A stretch of DNA of 35,253 bases. It comes from Streptomyces celluloflavus (GTDB lineage: Bacteria; Actinomycetota; Actinomycetes; Streptomycetales; Streptomycetaceae). The stretch lies in the NCBI GenBank assembly GCA_000720995.1, contig JOEL01000061.1, positions 1-35,253 of the forward strand. The letters run 5' to 3'. Numbering within the stretch: position 1 is the stretch's first letter; each line of letters begins with the position of its first letter. Of the stretch, positions 23,179 to 30,321 are shown piece after piece. The notes under the pieces are model-generated. The model saw nothing but the letters and a program-made list of their open reading frames with translations. It did not search any database and was not told the origin of the DNA. The position numbers and the translations under genes are program-made.

Positions 23179-23206
23179 TTTACAGAGAACTTATGAGACA
23201 TTAAAT
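23179..23206 (+). promoter_or_regulatory. Candidate sigma-70-type promoter of the secreted protein gene
   Basis: TTTACA (23179-23184) and TTAAAT (23201-23206) are separated by 16 nt. Both are AT-rich for this genome. The predicted transcript would have a leader of about 25 nt that includes the strong GGAGG (23226-23230) 7 nt before ATG 23238. Confidence 0.5.
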
Positions 23207-23237
23207 GCAAGATCATCCCAGTCGTGGAGGGTTCTAA

Positions 23238-24011
23238 ATGGACAAGAAGATTTCGCGCCGCGTTTGGGCGGCTTTGTCGGTGACTCTTGGGGTTTCGTTC
23301 CTTACTGTTGCCACACCCCCAGCCTTGGCGGCGGGTGGCTCACTCCCGATATCCACATACTCTTCGTGGGCAGACAAGAAGTGGGAGGAAGTCTCGCTGA
23401 TCGACACTGACAAGGGGTGGAGTAAGAGCTTGTACGCGACCGACGCAATGATCATCAATAGCACCGGACAGCGCCTCAACCTGATTAGTTCCAACCTGCC
23501 TTGGGGGGAGTGGCGTTCGGCCCCGCCGAAGGTCATCGAGCCCGGGGAGCTGGTTCATGCGGCCTCGAACGGGAAAACCGCTTTTTCCGGCACAGAGGCT
23601 TACTTTGTATATGGCAGCGCGGACGGGAAAAGTAAATTCAGTCTCCACTACGACAACCCAGTGGGGAAGAACTCGTACAAGGTGGTCTCCGAGGGTGATG
23701 TGCGTGTTGCCGCGCGGGACTACGCAAACAAGTCCTGGATTCCCCGAGCGAATGCCACCGACCGAATCACCAGTTCGGACTTCGGCGGCAACAACTGGAC
23801 CTCCGAAGCGTTTGAGATCGGAACGCCGGAAAACCTGCCCGGAAAGAATCTTCCTGCGGCCAAGTTCAGCGGTCCTTCGGACCTGTGCGAAAACTATAAG
23901 ATAGTCCTGCGACAGAACGGGATGCCGGCGAGCAATCCCGTCGGCTGGTGGCAGTCGGGTGGCGCCGGTGCCCTGGCAGGCGCCATGATCGGCTCGCTCA
24001 TCTACTGCTGA
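23238..24011 (+). CDS. Secreted aegerolysin-like beta-sandwich protein with glycine-zipper C-terminus
   Basis: A 257-residue secreted protein. The signal peptide has a KKISRR positive start, a hydrophobic core (about 10-25) and an ALA-type cleavage site near 31-32. Residues 68-160 resemble aegerolysins (pore-forming partner proteins of fungi and bacteria): the INSTGQRLNL strand, LPWGEW (87-92), an EPGELV turn, GTEAYFVYG (118-126) and a FSLHYDNPVGKNSYKV strand (134-149). The C-terminus GGAGALAGAMIGSLIY (241-256) is a glycine-zipper-like helix ending in Cys257; the only other mature cysteine is Cys217. The ribosome-binding site is strong. GC is clearly lower than in the neighbours. Membrane activity is inferred from the resemblance; a generic secreted protein is the alternative. 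Confidence 0.65.
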   Translation: MDKKISRRVWAALSVTLGVSFLTVATPPALAAGGSLPISTYSSWADKKWEEVSLIDTDKGWSKSLYATDAMIINSTGQRLNLISSNLPWGEWRSAPPKVIEPGELVHAASNGKTAFSGTEAYFVYGSADGKSKFSLHYDNPVGKNSYKVVSEGDVRVAARDYANKSWIPRANATDRITSSDFGGNNWTSEAFEIGTPENLPGKNLPAAKFSGPSDLCENYKIVLRQNGMPASNPVGWWQSGGAGALAGAMIGSLIYC

Positions 24012-24340
24012 CCAAGATCGCCTCATCCTCAGGCAAGAGGACGGCGGCTTCGTAAGGCGACACGGCTCCTGGCCGTGCGGCGTCCAGCACCGTGAGGACA
24101 TCGTCCTCGCGGTCGGTGAGCCGCGACCGGCTGGAGCACCGCCCAGGCGAAGAACACCGCTGTCGCCGCCTTCCCGCGGCAGAAGGAGCGTGGGGCCCGG
24201 TGCGCCCCGGCCGCGGGGTCTGCCAGGCGCCCGGTCGTCACTCCCACCTGCCGCAGCAGCAGCCGGGCCGCCAGGTCACCCTGCGGCTCCCGGGTTCGAA
24301 GAGGTGGAACTCCACGTCCCTGACCGGCCCTCGTCGCCGG
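24012..24340. other. Convergent intergenic region
   Basis: No gene is supported. A 6-bp stem CACGGC/GCCGTG (24061-24077) may weakly end the secreted protein transcript. The right edge overlaps a better hairpin at the end of the minus-strand operon, listed separately. Confidence 0.45.
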
Positions 24341-24344
24341 TCAG
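24320..24344 (-). terminator. Likely terminator of the biosynthetic operon
   Basis: CTGACCGG (24320-24327) pairs perfectly with CCGGTCAG (24337-24344) around a 9-nt loop. The right arm includes the stop codon of the acyl-AMP ligase gene (24341-24343). Its position at the end of eight co-directional genes supports a terminator, though the stem is short. Confidence 0.45.
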
Positions 24345-25966
24345 GCGAACGTCACCCGCGCCACGGGCACGAGCCGCCCCTCGTCGAGCAGTGCACGGCA
24401 GCGGAACCGCTGGATCTTCCCGCTGGGCGTCTTCGGGAGCACTCCACGCGCCAGGAACAGGCACTCCGCGAGCGCGACCCCGGCCTTCTCCAGGGCCAGC
24501 GAGGCGGCCTCCTCGGCGATCGGTTGGAAGTCCTTCGGGTTGCCCTGGGGCTCCACCATCAGCACGAGACGGGACATGCCCGAGTCGCCCGCGTCGACGA
24601 CGACGGCGCAGCCCTTGCGGACGTTCTTCAGGGAGTCGACCGCCGACTCGATCTCGGAGGCGTAGACCTTCCGGCCGCCCACCGAGAGCATGTCGTCGGC
24701 CCGGCCGAGGACATACAGCTCGTCGTCGCGTACGAAGCCGAGGTCGCCGGTGCGCAGCCAGCCGTCCTGGAACCGTGCGGCGGTGCGCACGGGGTCCGCG
24801 TAGTAGCCGTCGGCCAGGCTCGGCGACGACACCAGGATCTCGGAGATGCCGCCGCCGCTCCCCGCACGGACCGATACCCCGGGCAGCATCACGCCGTTGG
24901 AGACCAGCCGGGCCGCCTTCGGATGGTCGGGCGCCACCTCGATCACCGAGCCCTCGACGAGCGCGGGACCGTCGAAGGCGAGCGCCCTGGGTGCCTGGGC
25001 CCACGGCTTCCCGGTCACGGCGAGCGTCGCCTCGGCCATGCCGTACGCGGGCTGGAACGCGGTGTCGGACAGGCCGAACGGCCGGAACTTCTCCGTCGCC
25101 GCCGCCAGCGTGTCCCAGTCGACGCGCTCCGCCCCGATCACGGCCGCCCGCAGCTTCAGCTCCTTGGGCAGTGCCCCCCGGCCCTGCGCCCGCGCCGCGA
25201 GGTACACGGCGGTGCTCGTGCCCGCGGTCATCGTCGCCCCGTACTCCGACATGTCCCGGAACCATGTACGCGGCGCCATCCCGAACCGGTCGGGCGACGA
25301 CAGCACGAAGTCGAAGTCGTATGCCCACGAGTACAGCAGGCAGCCGAACATGCCCATGTCGTGCGAGAGCGGCAGCCAGGAGGCGACGGTGTCGGCGCCG
25401 GGGCGGCCGCCGGTCAGATGCAGGATGATCTGCAACTGCTGCTCGATGGCGCGGGTGGTCAGCGCGCAGCCCTTGGGGGTACTGGTGGAACCGGACGAGT
25501 ACTGGATGAAGGCCAGGTCGTCCCGGCCCGGTGGGCTCGGCTCGATGCGTCCCCCGCCGCGCAGCGCCGACCAGCCGTGGACCGGCAGCTCCTTGCCGAG
25601 CTCCGCGGGGACCATGGCGGTCAGCCAGTCGTCGACCAGGAGCAGCGTCGGGTCCAGCCGGGCCGAGAGCGCCACCAGCTGCTCGCCGTACGCCTCCTGG
25701 CTCTGGCCGCGGGTCGGCAGCGGCAGCGAGGCCACCGCACCGCCGGCCAGCCAGACCGCCAGCAGGCCGCGGACCGTGTCGGGTGTGTTGGTGAGAATGG
25801 CGGCGACCCGGGTGCCCGGCCCGACGCCGAGGGCGCGGAGCTCGGCGGCCATGCCGTGGGCGTCCCTGACGACATCGCGCCAGGGCGTGTGCTCGAATCC
25901 CTCGCCCGCCCACTCGTGCAGCACGCCGTGCGAAGCCCCGTTGGTCAGGGCGTGGAAGAACTCCAT
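24341..25966 (-). CDS. Fatty acyl-AMP ligase (FAAL), ANL superfamily
   Basis: A 541-residue adenylating enzyme. Core motifs are YSSGSTSTPKG (the AMP-binding P-loop-like A3), PAYGMAEATL, the ribose-binding TGDLGF, the hinge GRADDMLSVGGRK, and the A10 lysine in PKTPSGKIQRFR. SWLPLSHDMGMFG and the overall pattern fit FAALs, which form acyl-adenylates and pass the acyl group to an acyl carrier protein or PKS loading domain rather than to CoA. The length is slightly below the usual 570-590. The start at 25966 gives MEFFHALTN; the ribosome-binding site is weak. It is the last gene of the minus-strand operon, 59 nt after the desaturase gene, the gap being filled by an 8-bp repeat. It probably primes the polyketide synthase or a missing ACP with a fatty acid. 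Confidence 0.88.
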   Translation of the reverse strand: MEFFHALTNGASHGVLHEWAGEGFEHTPWRDVVRDAHGMAAELRALGVGPGTRVAAILTNTPDTVRGLLAVWLAGGAVASLPLPTRGQSQEAYGEQLVALSARLDPTLLLVDDWLTAMVPAELGKELPVHGWSALRGGGRIEPSPPGRDDLAFIQYSSGSTSTPKGCALTTRAIEQQLQIILHLTGGRPGADTVASWLPLSHDMGMFGCLLYSWAYDFDFVLSSPDRFGMAPRTWFRDMSEYGATMTAGTSTAVYLAARAQGRGALPKELKLRAAVIGAERVDWDTLAAATEKFRPFGLSDTAFQPAYGMAEATLAVTGKPWAQAPRALAFDGPALVEGSVIEVAPDHPKAARLVSNGVMLPGVSVRAGSGGGISEILVSSPSLADGYYADPVRTAARFQDGWLRTGDLGFVRDDELYVLGRADDMLSVGGRKVYASEIESAVDSLKNVRKGCAVVVDAGDSGMSRLVLMVEPQGNPKDFQPIAEEAASLALEKAGVALAECLFLARGVLPKTPSGKIQRFRCRALLDEGRLVPVARVTFA

Positions 25967-25984
25967 GTACGTGATCCCCGTCTA

Positions 25985-26016
25985 CTCGTCCGCTCGTCCG
26001 CTCGTCCGCTCGTCCG
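25985..26016. repeat. 8-bp tandem repeat, four perfect copies
   Basis: CTCGTCCG is repeated four times without a mismatch between the desaturase stop (26026) and the FAAL start (25966). On the coding strand it reads CGGACGAG. Copy number of such a repeat can vary by slippage; here it could alter spacing or structure just ahead of the FAAL start. Confidence 0.9.
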
Positions 26017-26025
26017 GTGGCCGGG

Positions 26026-27042
26026 CTATTCCACGTCCACCAGCGAGGCGTCGGCCTCCCGGGCCTCGCGGTGGCGCTCCGCCATGGGCGCGATGTTCTG
26101 CTGGGTCTCCAGGAGTTCCCTCTTGTCCAGGGAGGCCGCGTTGACGCGGCTGACGCCCGCCTCGCGCATCTCCATGCGCTCGGGGTCGATGCGCACGACC
26201 TTCCAGGCGAGGTGGGTCTTCTCCAGGCTCCAGATGAGGATCGCGGAGAGGTCGATCTCGTACCACTTCATGCCGTGGCGGGCGGAGCGCGGGAAGGCGT
26301 GGTGGTTGTTGTGCCATGCCTCGCCGAAGGAGGGGATGGAGAGCCAGGCGACGTTGCGCGACTGGTCGGTGGTCTCGTAGCGGCGGCGGCCGAAGACATG
26401 GCCGACGGAGTTGACCGCGTAGGTCATGTGGTTGATCAGGAAGATGCGGACCAGTCCGCCCCAGAGCATGCCGGTCAGGCCGGCCTGCCAGTCGCCGCCG
26501 GTGATGGCGTAGGCGATGAGGCCGGGCAGTACGACGCTGGAGGCGGTGACCAGCAGGAGGTTCTCGCTGAGCCAGCGCAGCGGCTTCTCGCGCACCAGAT
26601 CCGGGCAGTAGCGCATCGGGTCGGAGGTGAGGTTGACGTCGAAGAGCCAGCCCAGGTGGGCGTGCCAGAGACCGGCCATTGTGCCCTGGAAGCCCGGCTC
26701 GAAGTCCAGGTGGGGGCTGTGCGGGTCACCGGGCTTGTCGGCGACGCGGTGGTGCTTGCGGTGGTGGGCCGCCCAGATCAGCGGCGGACCCTGCCCGGCC
26801 ATCACCCCCGCGGTGGCCAGGGCGACGCGGATGGGCTTGTGCGTCTCGAACGAGCGGTGGGTGAGCATCCGGTGGTAGCCGGCCGAGATACCGAAGCCGG
26901 AGACCGCGTACATGATGACCAGGACCACCACGTCCGACCAGCCGAAGATCTCGTTCCACAGCAGGGCCATGGCGCCGAACACCGCGATCAGCGGTATCAG
27001 CGACGCCCCGAGGATGAACCAACGGTGCTTTCTGCCGTCCAT
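26026..27042 (-). CDS. Membrane-bound fatty acyl desaturase
   Basis: A 338-residue di-iron desaturase of the acyl-CoA/acyl-lipid type. All three histidine boxes are present: HRMLTH (57-62), HRKHH (94-98) and HNNHH (244-248). Hydrophobic helices surround them (for example about 8-29, 37-56, 165-182). The start at 27042 follows a GAGAGG about 9 nt upstream and lies 13 nt after the SDR stop. Enzymes of this class use O2 and electrons to introduce a double bond, and some relatives in natural-product clusters (JamB type) go on to acetylenes. Beside a FAAL this suggests modification of the fatty-acid starter. Regiochemistry cannot be predicted. Confidence 0.9.
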   Translation of the reverse strand: MDGRKHRWFILGASLIPLIAVFGAMALLWNEIFGWSDVVVLVIMYAVSGFGISAGYHRMLTHRSFETHKPIRVALATAGVMAGQGPPLIWAAHHRKHHRVADKPGDPHSPHLDFEPGFQGTMAGLWHAHLGWLFDVNLTSDPMRYCPDLVREKPLRWLSENLLLVTASSVVLPGLIAYAITGGDWQAGLTGMLWGGLVRIFLINHMTYAVNSVGHVFGRRRYETTDQSRNVAWLSIPSFGEAWHNNHHAFPRSARHGMKWYEIDLSAILIWSLEKTHLAWKVVRIDPERMEMREAGVSRVNAASLDKRELLETQQNIAPMAERHREAREADASLVDVE

Positions 27043-27055
27043 GTACCTGTGCCTC

Positions 27056-27901
27056 TCACTTGCGGAAGTGGGGAATACCGACTGACGGGCGGGTGCGGGA
27101 GCCGCTCCGCGCATTGCGGAAGACGGGCAGCACCGCCGCGCGCAGCACGGGAAAGAGCAGGGCACGCGGCGTGTGGCGGCCCGCGAGGTACTGGGCCTTG
27201 GCGACCGGCCCCGGGACCACCACGCGGCGCCCCTGCGCCAGGCCGCGCAGGCCCGCCTCGGCGACCCGCTCGGGCGTCAGCCAGGCCAGGAACTTCCGCT
27301 CCTGGAGCCGTGACATGCCGCCCACCGTGTAGAAGTTGGTGCGCACCGGCCCGGGGGCGAGCAGGGTGCAGCTCACCCCGGTGCCGCGCAGTTCGGCGTG
27401 CAGCGACTCGGCGAAGGTGTTGGCGAACGCCTTGCCGGCCGAGTAGGTGGCCGCGGTCGGCACGGGCTGGCAGCCCGCGGTCGAACCGGTGACCAGGATC
27501 CCGCCCCGCCGCCGGGCCAGCATGCCCGGCAGCAGCGCCTGCGTCAGCGCGTGCAGCGAGACGACGTTGACCTGGACCGAGGCGCTCTCCTTGGCGGGAT
27601 CGTTCTCGCTGAACGGCCCGCAGGCGGGAAAGCCCGCGTTGGCGCAGAGCACGGAGACCGGCTGCCCGGCCAGCTCCTCTCCGAGTGCCCGCCGCGCGGC
27701 CGGGTCCGCGAGATCGCAGCTCCGCACGCGCACCGGCACGCCGTGCCGGTCGCGCAACTCCTCGGCGAGCAGTTCGAGGGCGTCGGTGGAGCGGGCGACG
27801 AGCCACAGCCCGTACCCCCGCGCGGCCAGGCCCCGGGCGAGGTGCTCGCCGATGCCGGAGGAGGCGCCGGTGACCACCGCCCAGTCGGCCGGGCCGCTCA
27901 C
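27056..27901 (-). CDS. Short-chain dehydrogenase/reductase (SDR)
   Basis: A 281-residue NAD(P)-dependent oxidoreductase. The GTG start at 27901 overlaps the upstream stop by 4 nt (GTGA) and puts the Rossmann motif TGASSGIG at 11-18, as expected; an earlier ATG at 27982 would add unrelated residues. The NAG motif is CANAGF, the catalytic Ser lies in VTGSTAG, and the active-site YxxxK is YSAGK. The C-terminal 60 residues are basic and partly hydrophobic. It probably reduces a ketone or oxidises an alcohol of the pathway intermediate or product. Overlap with the FAD oxidoreductase gene indicates translational coupling. Confidence 0.88.
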   Translation of the reverse strand: MSGPADWAVVTGASSGIGEHLARGLAARGYGLWLVARSTDALELLAEELRDRHGVPVRVRSCDLADPAARRALGEELAGQPVSVLCANAGFPACGPFSENDPAKESASVQVNVVSLHALTQALLPGMLARRRGGILVTGSTAGCQPVPTAATYSAGKAFANTFAESLHAELRGTGVSCTLLAPGPVRTNFYTVGGMSRLQERKFLAWLTPERVAEAGLRGLAQGRRVVVPGPVAKAQYLAGRHTPRALLFPVLRAAVLPVFRNARSGSRTRPSVGIPHFRK

Positions 27902-29259
27902 ACCGCCGCCCGCGCGGGCGCCGAGGGCGACGTGAGGTGTGCGGCGAGCCGGCCGGCCGCGGCACGGCCCGTCCGGGCGCACGCCTCGATGGACACGCCC
28001 TGGATGTAGTCGCCCGCGAGCTCCAGGCCCGCCACGCCCGCGACGCTCTCCCGCACCTCGGCGAGGAAGCCGGCGTGGTGCGGAAGGTAGCCGCTGTAGG
28101 CCGCTTTCCAGTGCTTGACCAGGAGGTTGACGCGCTCGGCACGCGGCGCCCCCAGGTACGTCACCAGGCGCTCCTCGGCCTCACCGGTCAGCCGGCCGAT
28201 GTTCTCCGGACTGAGGTCGGTCAGACGCCCCTCGCGCCCGCTGTAGGTGTAGCGGACGATGTGCCGCTCCTCCATGCCGTACGAACCGGCGTTGCTGCAC
28301 GGCCCGTCGTCCATGGCGAGCGCGCGCACGTCGTGGCCGAAAACGGGCCGGTCGTACTCGACGAGCACCACGGTGGACGGGAAGTAGTTCACGTCCGACA
28401 GCCGCCGGGCGAGCGCGGGCCGCGCGGAGCGGACGATCTCGGCTGTCGCGTAGGCCGGGGTGGCCAGCACCACGCCGTCGTAGTCGCTGGTCCGCGCGGG
28501 CGCCCCGGCCTCGGAGACGCGCAGTCCGGTGACCCTGCCGTCGCGGACCTCCAGGCCCTCCACGGTGGCGCCGAGCCGCACCGGGACCCGCTTGGCGAAC
28601 GCGTCCAGGACCGGCTGGATGCCACCGGCCAGCTGATCGTAATGGTCCATCAGCATCGCCAGGTTGGTGCCGAACGTGCCGGGGTAGACCTCGTCGGGCT
28701 CGGCCCCGTTGTTGCGGATGACCATGGGCCTGACCAGCATGTCAGTCATCTCGCGTCCGAAGAACGAGCTGAGCGGGGCGTGGTCGTGGCGGCGCGAGAC
28801 GCCGCTGAAGTAGCGCGAACCGAGGAAGCGGTTGCGCTCGTCGGCGCGGATCCGCGCCGCCATCGCCGCCATCCGCGCGAAGTCGCGGGCCGAGCCCATC
28901 CGCCGGATGTTCTTCAGGGTCTGGCTCCGCCGCTCGCTGTCGAGGGTGAGGATCTGGCCGTCCTTGATGCGGGACGCGTTGTAGCCGAAGGACTCGTACG
29001 CGTCCGCGCCGAGCTCCGAGGTGAACCAGCGGAACGTGTGGTAGCGGCGGCCGATGTTCTTCCCGCCCGTCATGACCTGCCGGTCGCCGAGCTTGTCGAG
29101 GCCGAAGCGGCCGCCGAGGATCCCGGCCGCCTCGACGAGCTCGACCTCGTACCCGAGGAGATCGAGGCGGAGTGCCGCGGTGAGGCCGGAGATGCCCGCC
29201 CCCACGACCGCCACGCGCCGCCGGTTTCGTGCGCTGTCACCTGAGTGTGCAACTGCCAT
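27898..29259 (-). CDS. FAD-dependent oxidoreductase, amine-oxidase/phytoene-desaturase-like
   Basis: A 453-residue flavoprotein. The N-terminal dinucleotide-binding fold is RVAVVGAGISGLTAALRL (about 15-32) with the ribose-binding Glu at EAAGILGGRF. The C-terminal FAD motif is GLELAGDYIQGVSIEACARTG, as in protoporphyrinogen oxidase and carotenoid desaturase relatives. Family members remove hydrogens from C-C or C-N bonds. The substrate here is unknown; desaturation of a polyketide intermediate is possible. The start at 29259 lies 3 nt after the AfsA-like stop, and the end overlaps the SDR start by 4 nt. Confidence 0.82.
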   Translation of the reverse strand: MAVAHSGDSARNRRRVAVVGAGISGLTAALRLDLLGYEVELVEAAGILGGRFGLDKLGDRQVMTGGKNIGRRYHTFRWFTSELGADAYESFGYNASRIKDGQILTLDSERRSQTLKNIRRMGSARDFARMAAMAARIRADERNRFLGSRYFSGVSRRHDHAPLSSFFGREMTDMLVRPMVIRNNGAEPDEVYPGTFGTNLAMLMDHYDQLAGGIQPVLDAFAKRVPVRLGATVEGLEVRDGRVTGLRVSEAGAPARTSDYDGVVLATPAYATAEIVRSARPALARRLSDVNYFPSTVVLVEYDRPVFGHDVRALAMDDGPCSNAGSYGMEERHIVRYTYSGREGRLTDLSPENIGRLTGEAEERLVTYLGAPRAERVNLLVKHWKAAYSGYLPHHAGFLAEVRESVAGVAGLELAGDYIQGVSIEACARTGRAAAGRLAAHLTSPSAPARAAV

Positions 29260-29262
29260 GGA

Positions 29263-30321
29263 TCAGACTCCGTGCGCTCGCGCGGTCGATGGGGGAAGCG
29301 GGGCCGCGTCGGGAAGCAGATCGATGCGGCCCTCGACGATCGGTTTGCCGAACTGCCGCAGGACCACGGCCACCGGGACGCGGCCGTCCGGGCCGGGGGC
29401 GCCGGCCTCCGCCTCGTGGACCAGGTCGGCCTCGAACTCGGCGAAGTCCAGAAAGGCTGCCTCGCAGCCGACGGTGAGGGCGTGCGGGGTGGCCATCGCC
29501 CCGGTCCGGCAGGCCGCGGCCACGGCGGCCTGCCGCATGCCCTCGACCATCAACGGGCCCGGCACGTGGTCGTACTCGTGGTCGAAGAAGGCGGGGTGGT
29601 GCGGATCAGCCGCCAGCAGGCAGCGGAACGCGCCGTCGTCGGGCCCGCCGTCCGTCCGCGCCTCCGGTCCCGGCAGGCCGATGACGACGTTCCGCGGGTT
29701 CTCGCGCCCCACCAGGCCGGCGTCGAGCCGCCGTGCCGGAGTCAGGCGGGCGTCGGCCACCGGCTTCTGCGCCCGCTGGAAGGCCCGGAAGATGTCGTAG
29801 TCCTCCTGCGACATGAAGGCGAGCACCGCACTCAGGGTCATCGCCGGGCGCCCGCCGATCTCCATGGCGCCTTCGAGGATCATGCCCACCACGTCGGAGC
29901 CCTTGCTCCGGCGTTCGGCGACCCGGTAATGCACGTAACCCTGGAGCGCCGATATCCCGTCGTGGGTGTACGCCTGCGGGTCCGTCACCCGCAGCGTGAT
30001 CCGCTGGAGGCTGAAGGGCAGCCCGAGGGGCACCCCCAAATGGCGGTGCAGCAGCACGAAGATGGACTGCCGCGCGGCCTCCGCGGACGCGAACGGGTCG
30101 TGGAATCCGGGTCGTTGGTCCGACCACAGGCTGTGGGCGCGGGGGATCTGGAAGGAGAGGTGGAAGTCGTCGTCGGACCCCTGTGCGGAGTCGGTGACGA
30201 ACACCTCGCCGATCTGCCTGCGATGGGCGAGGGCGCGGGGCACCGTCTGCTCGAAGGCCAGCTCCACGCCCGGAGGCGGAAGGTGGCCGCGCGCGGCGGT
30301 GCTCGGGATCGTGCTGGTCAT
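29263..30321 (-). CDS. AfsA/ScbA-like hotdog protein (A-factor biosynthesis family)
   Basis: A 352-residue protein with two hotdog repeats. Recognisable AfsA-family features are TVPRALAHRRQIGEVFVTD (repeat 1), RAHSLWSDQRPGFHDP with FASAEAARQS, and in repeat 2 FFDHEYDHVPGPLMVEGMRQAA. AfsA enzymes condense a beta-ketoacyl thioester with dihydroxyacetone phosphate en route to gamma-butyrolactone signals; AfsA-like domains have also been linked to butenolide formation in polyketides. The ATG overlaps the upstream stop (ATGA, 30318-30321), and the stop is 3 nt from the next start, so it sits mid-operon. This favours a biosynthetic rather than a signalling role, although a pathway-specific signal synthase is the main alternative. 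No butyrolactone receptor gene is visible in the window. Confidence 0.85.
   Translation of the reverse strand: MTSTIPSTAARGHLPPPGVELAFEQTVPRALAHRRQIGEVFVTDSAQGSDDDFHLSFQIPRAHSLWSDQRPGFHDPFASAEAARQSIFVLLHRHLGVPLGLPFSLQRITLRVTDPQAYTHDGISALQGYVHYRVAERRSKGSDVVGMILEGAMEIGGRPAMTLSAVLAFMSQEDYDIFRAFQRAQKPVADARLTPARRLDAGLVGRENPRNVVIGLPGPEARTDGGPDDGAFRCLLAADPHHPAFFDHEYDHVPGPLMVEGMRQAAVAAACRTGAMATPHALTVGCEAAFLDFAEFEADLVHEAEAGAPGPDGRVPVAVVLRQFGKPIVEGRIDLLPDAAPLPPSTARAHGV

Larger units (their letters stand above)
22311..23237. other. Gene-poor stretch between GNAT gene and secreted protein gene
   Basis: No gene is supported in 22,311-23,090. Codon bias is poor in every frame, and the DNA looks like remnants. 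A short minus-strand run near 23,036 (GRGDLTD) recalls the N-terminus of IS5-type transposases but does not continue. The last 150 bases are a repeat-rich regulatory region, listed separately. Confidence 0.5.

Noticed and set aside
23998-24140. Minus-strand frame ending LTDREDDVLTVLDAARPG...EAILVSSR, looking like a gene tail
   Set aside because: Upstream of it the frame becomes compositionally random with no start or domain; it also overlaps the end of the secreted protein gene.
24290-24310. GGGTTCGAAG resembling a tRNA T-loop
   Set aside because: No acceptor, anticodon or D arm can be folded around it.
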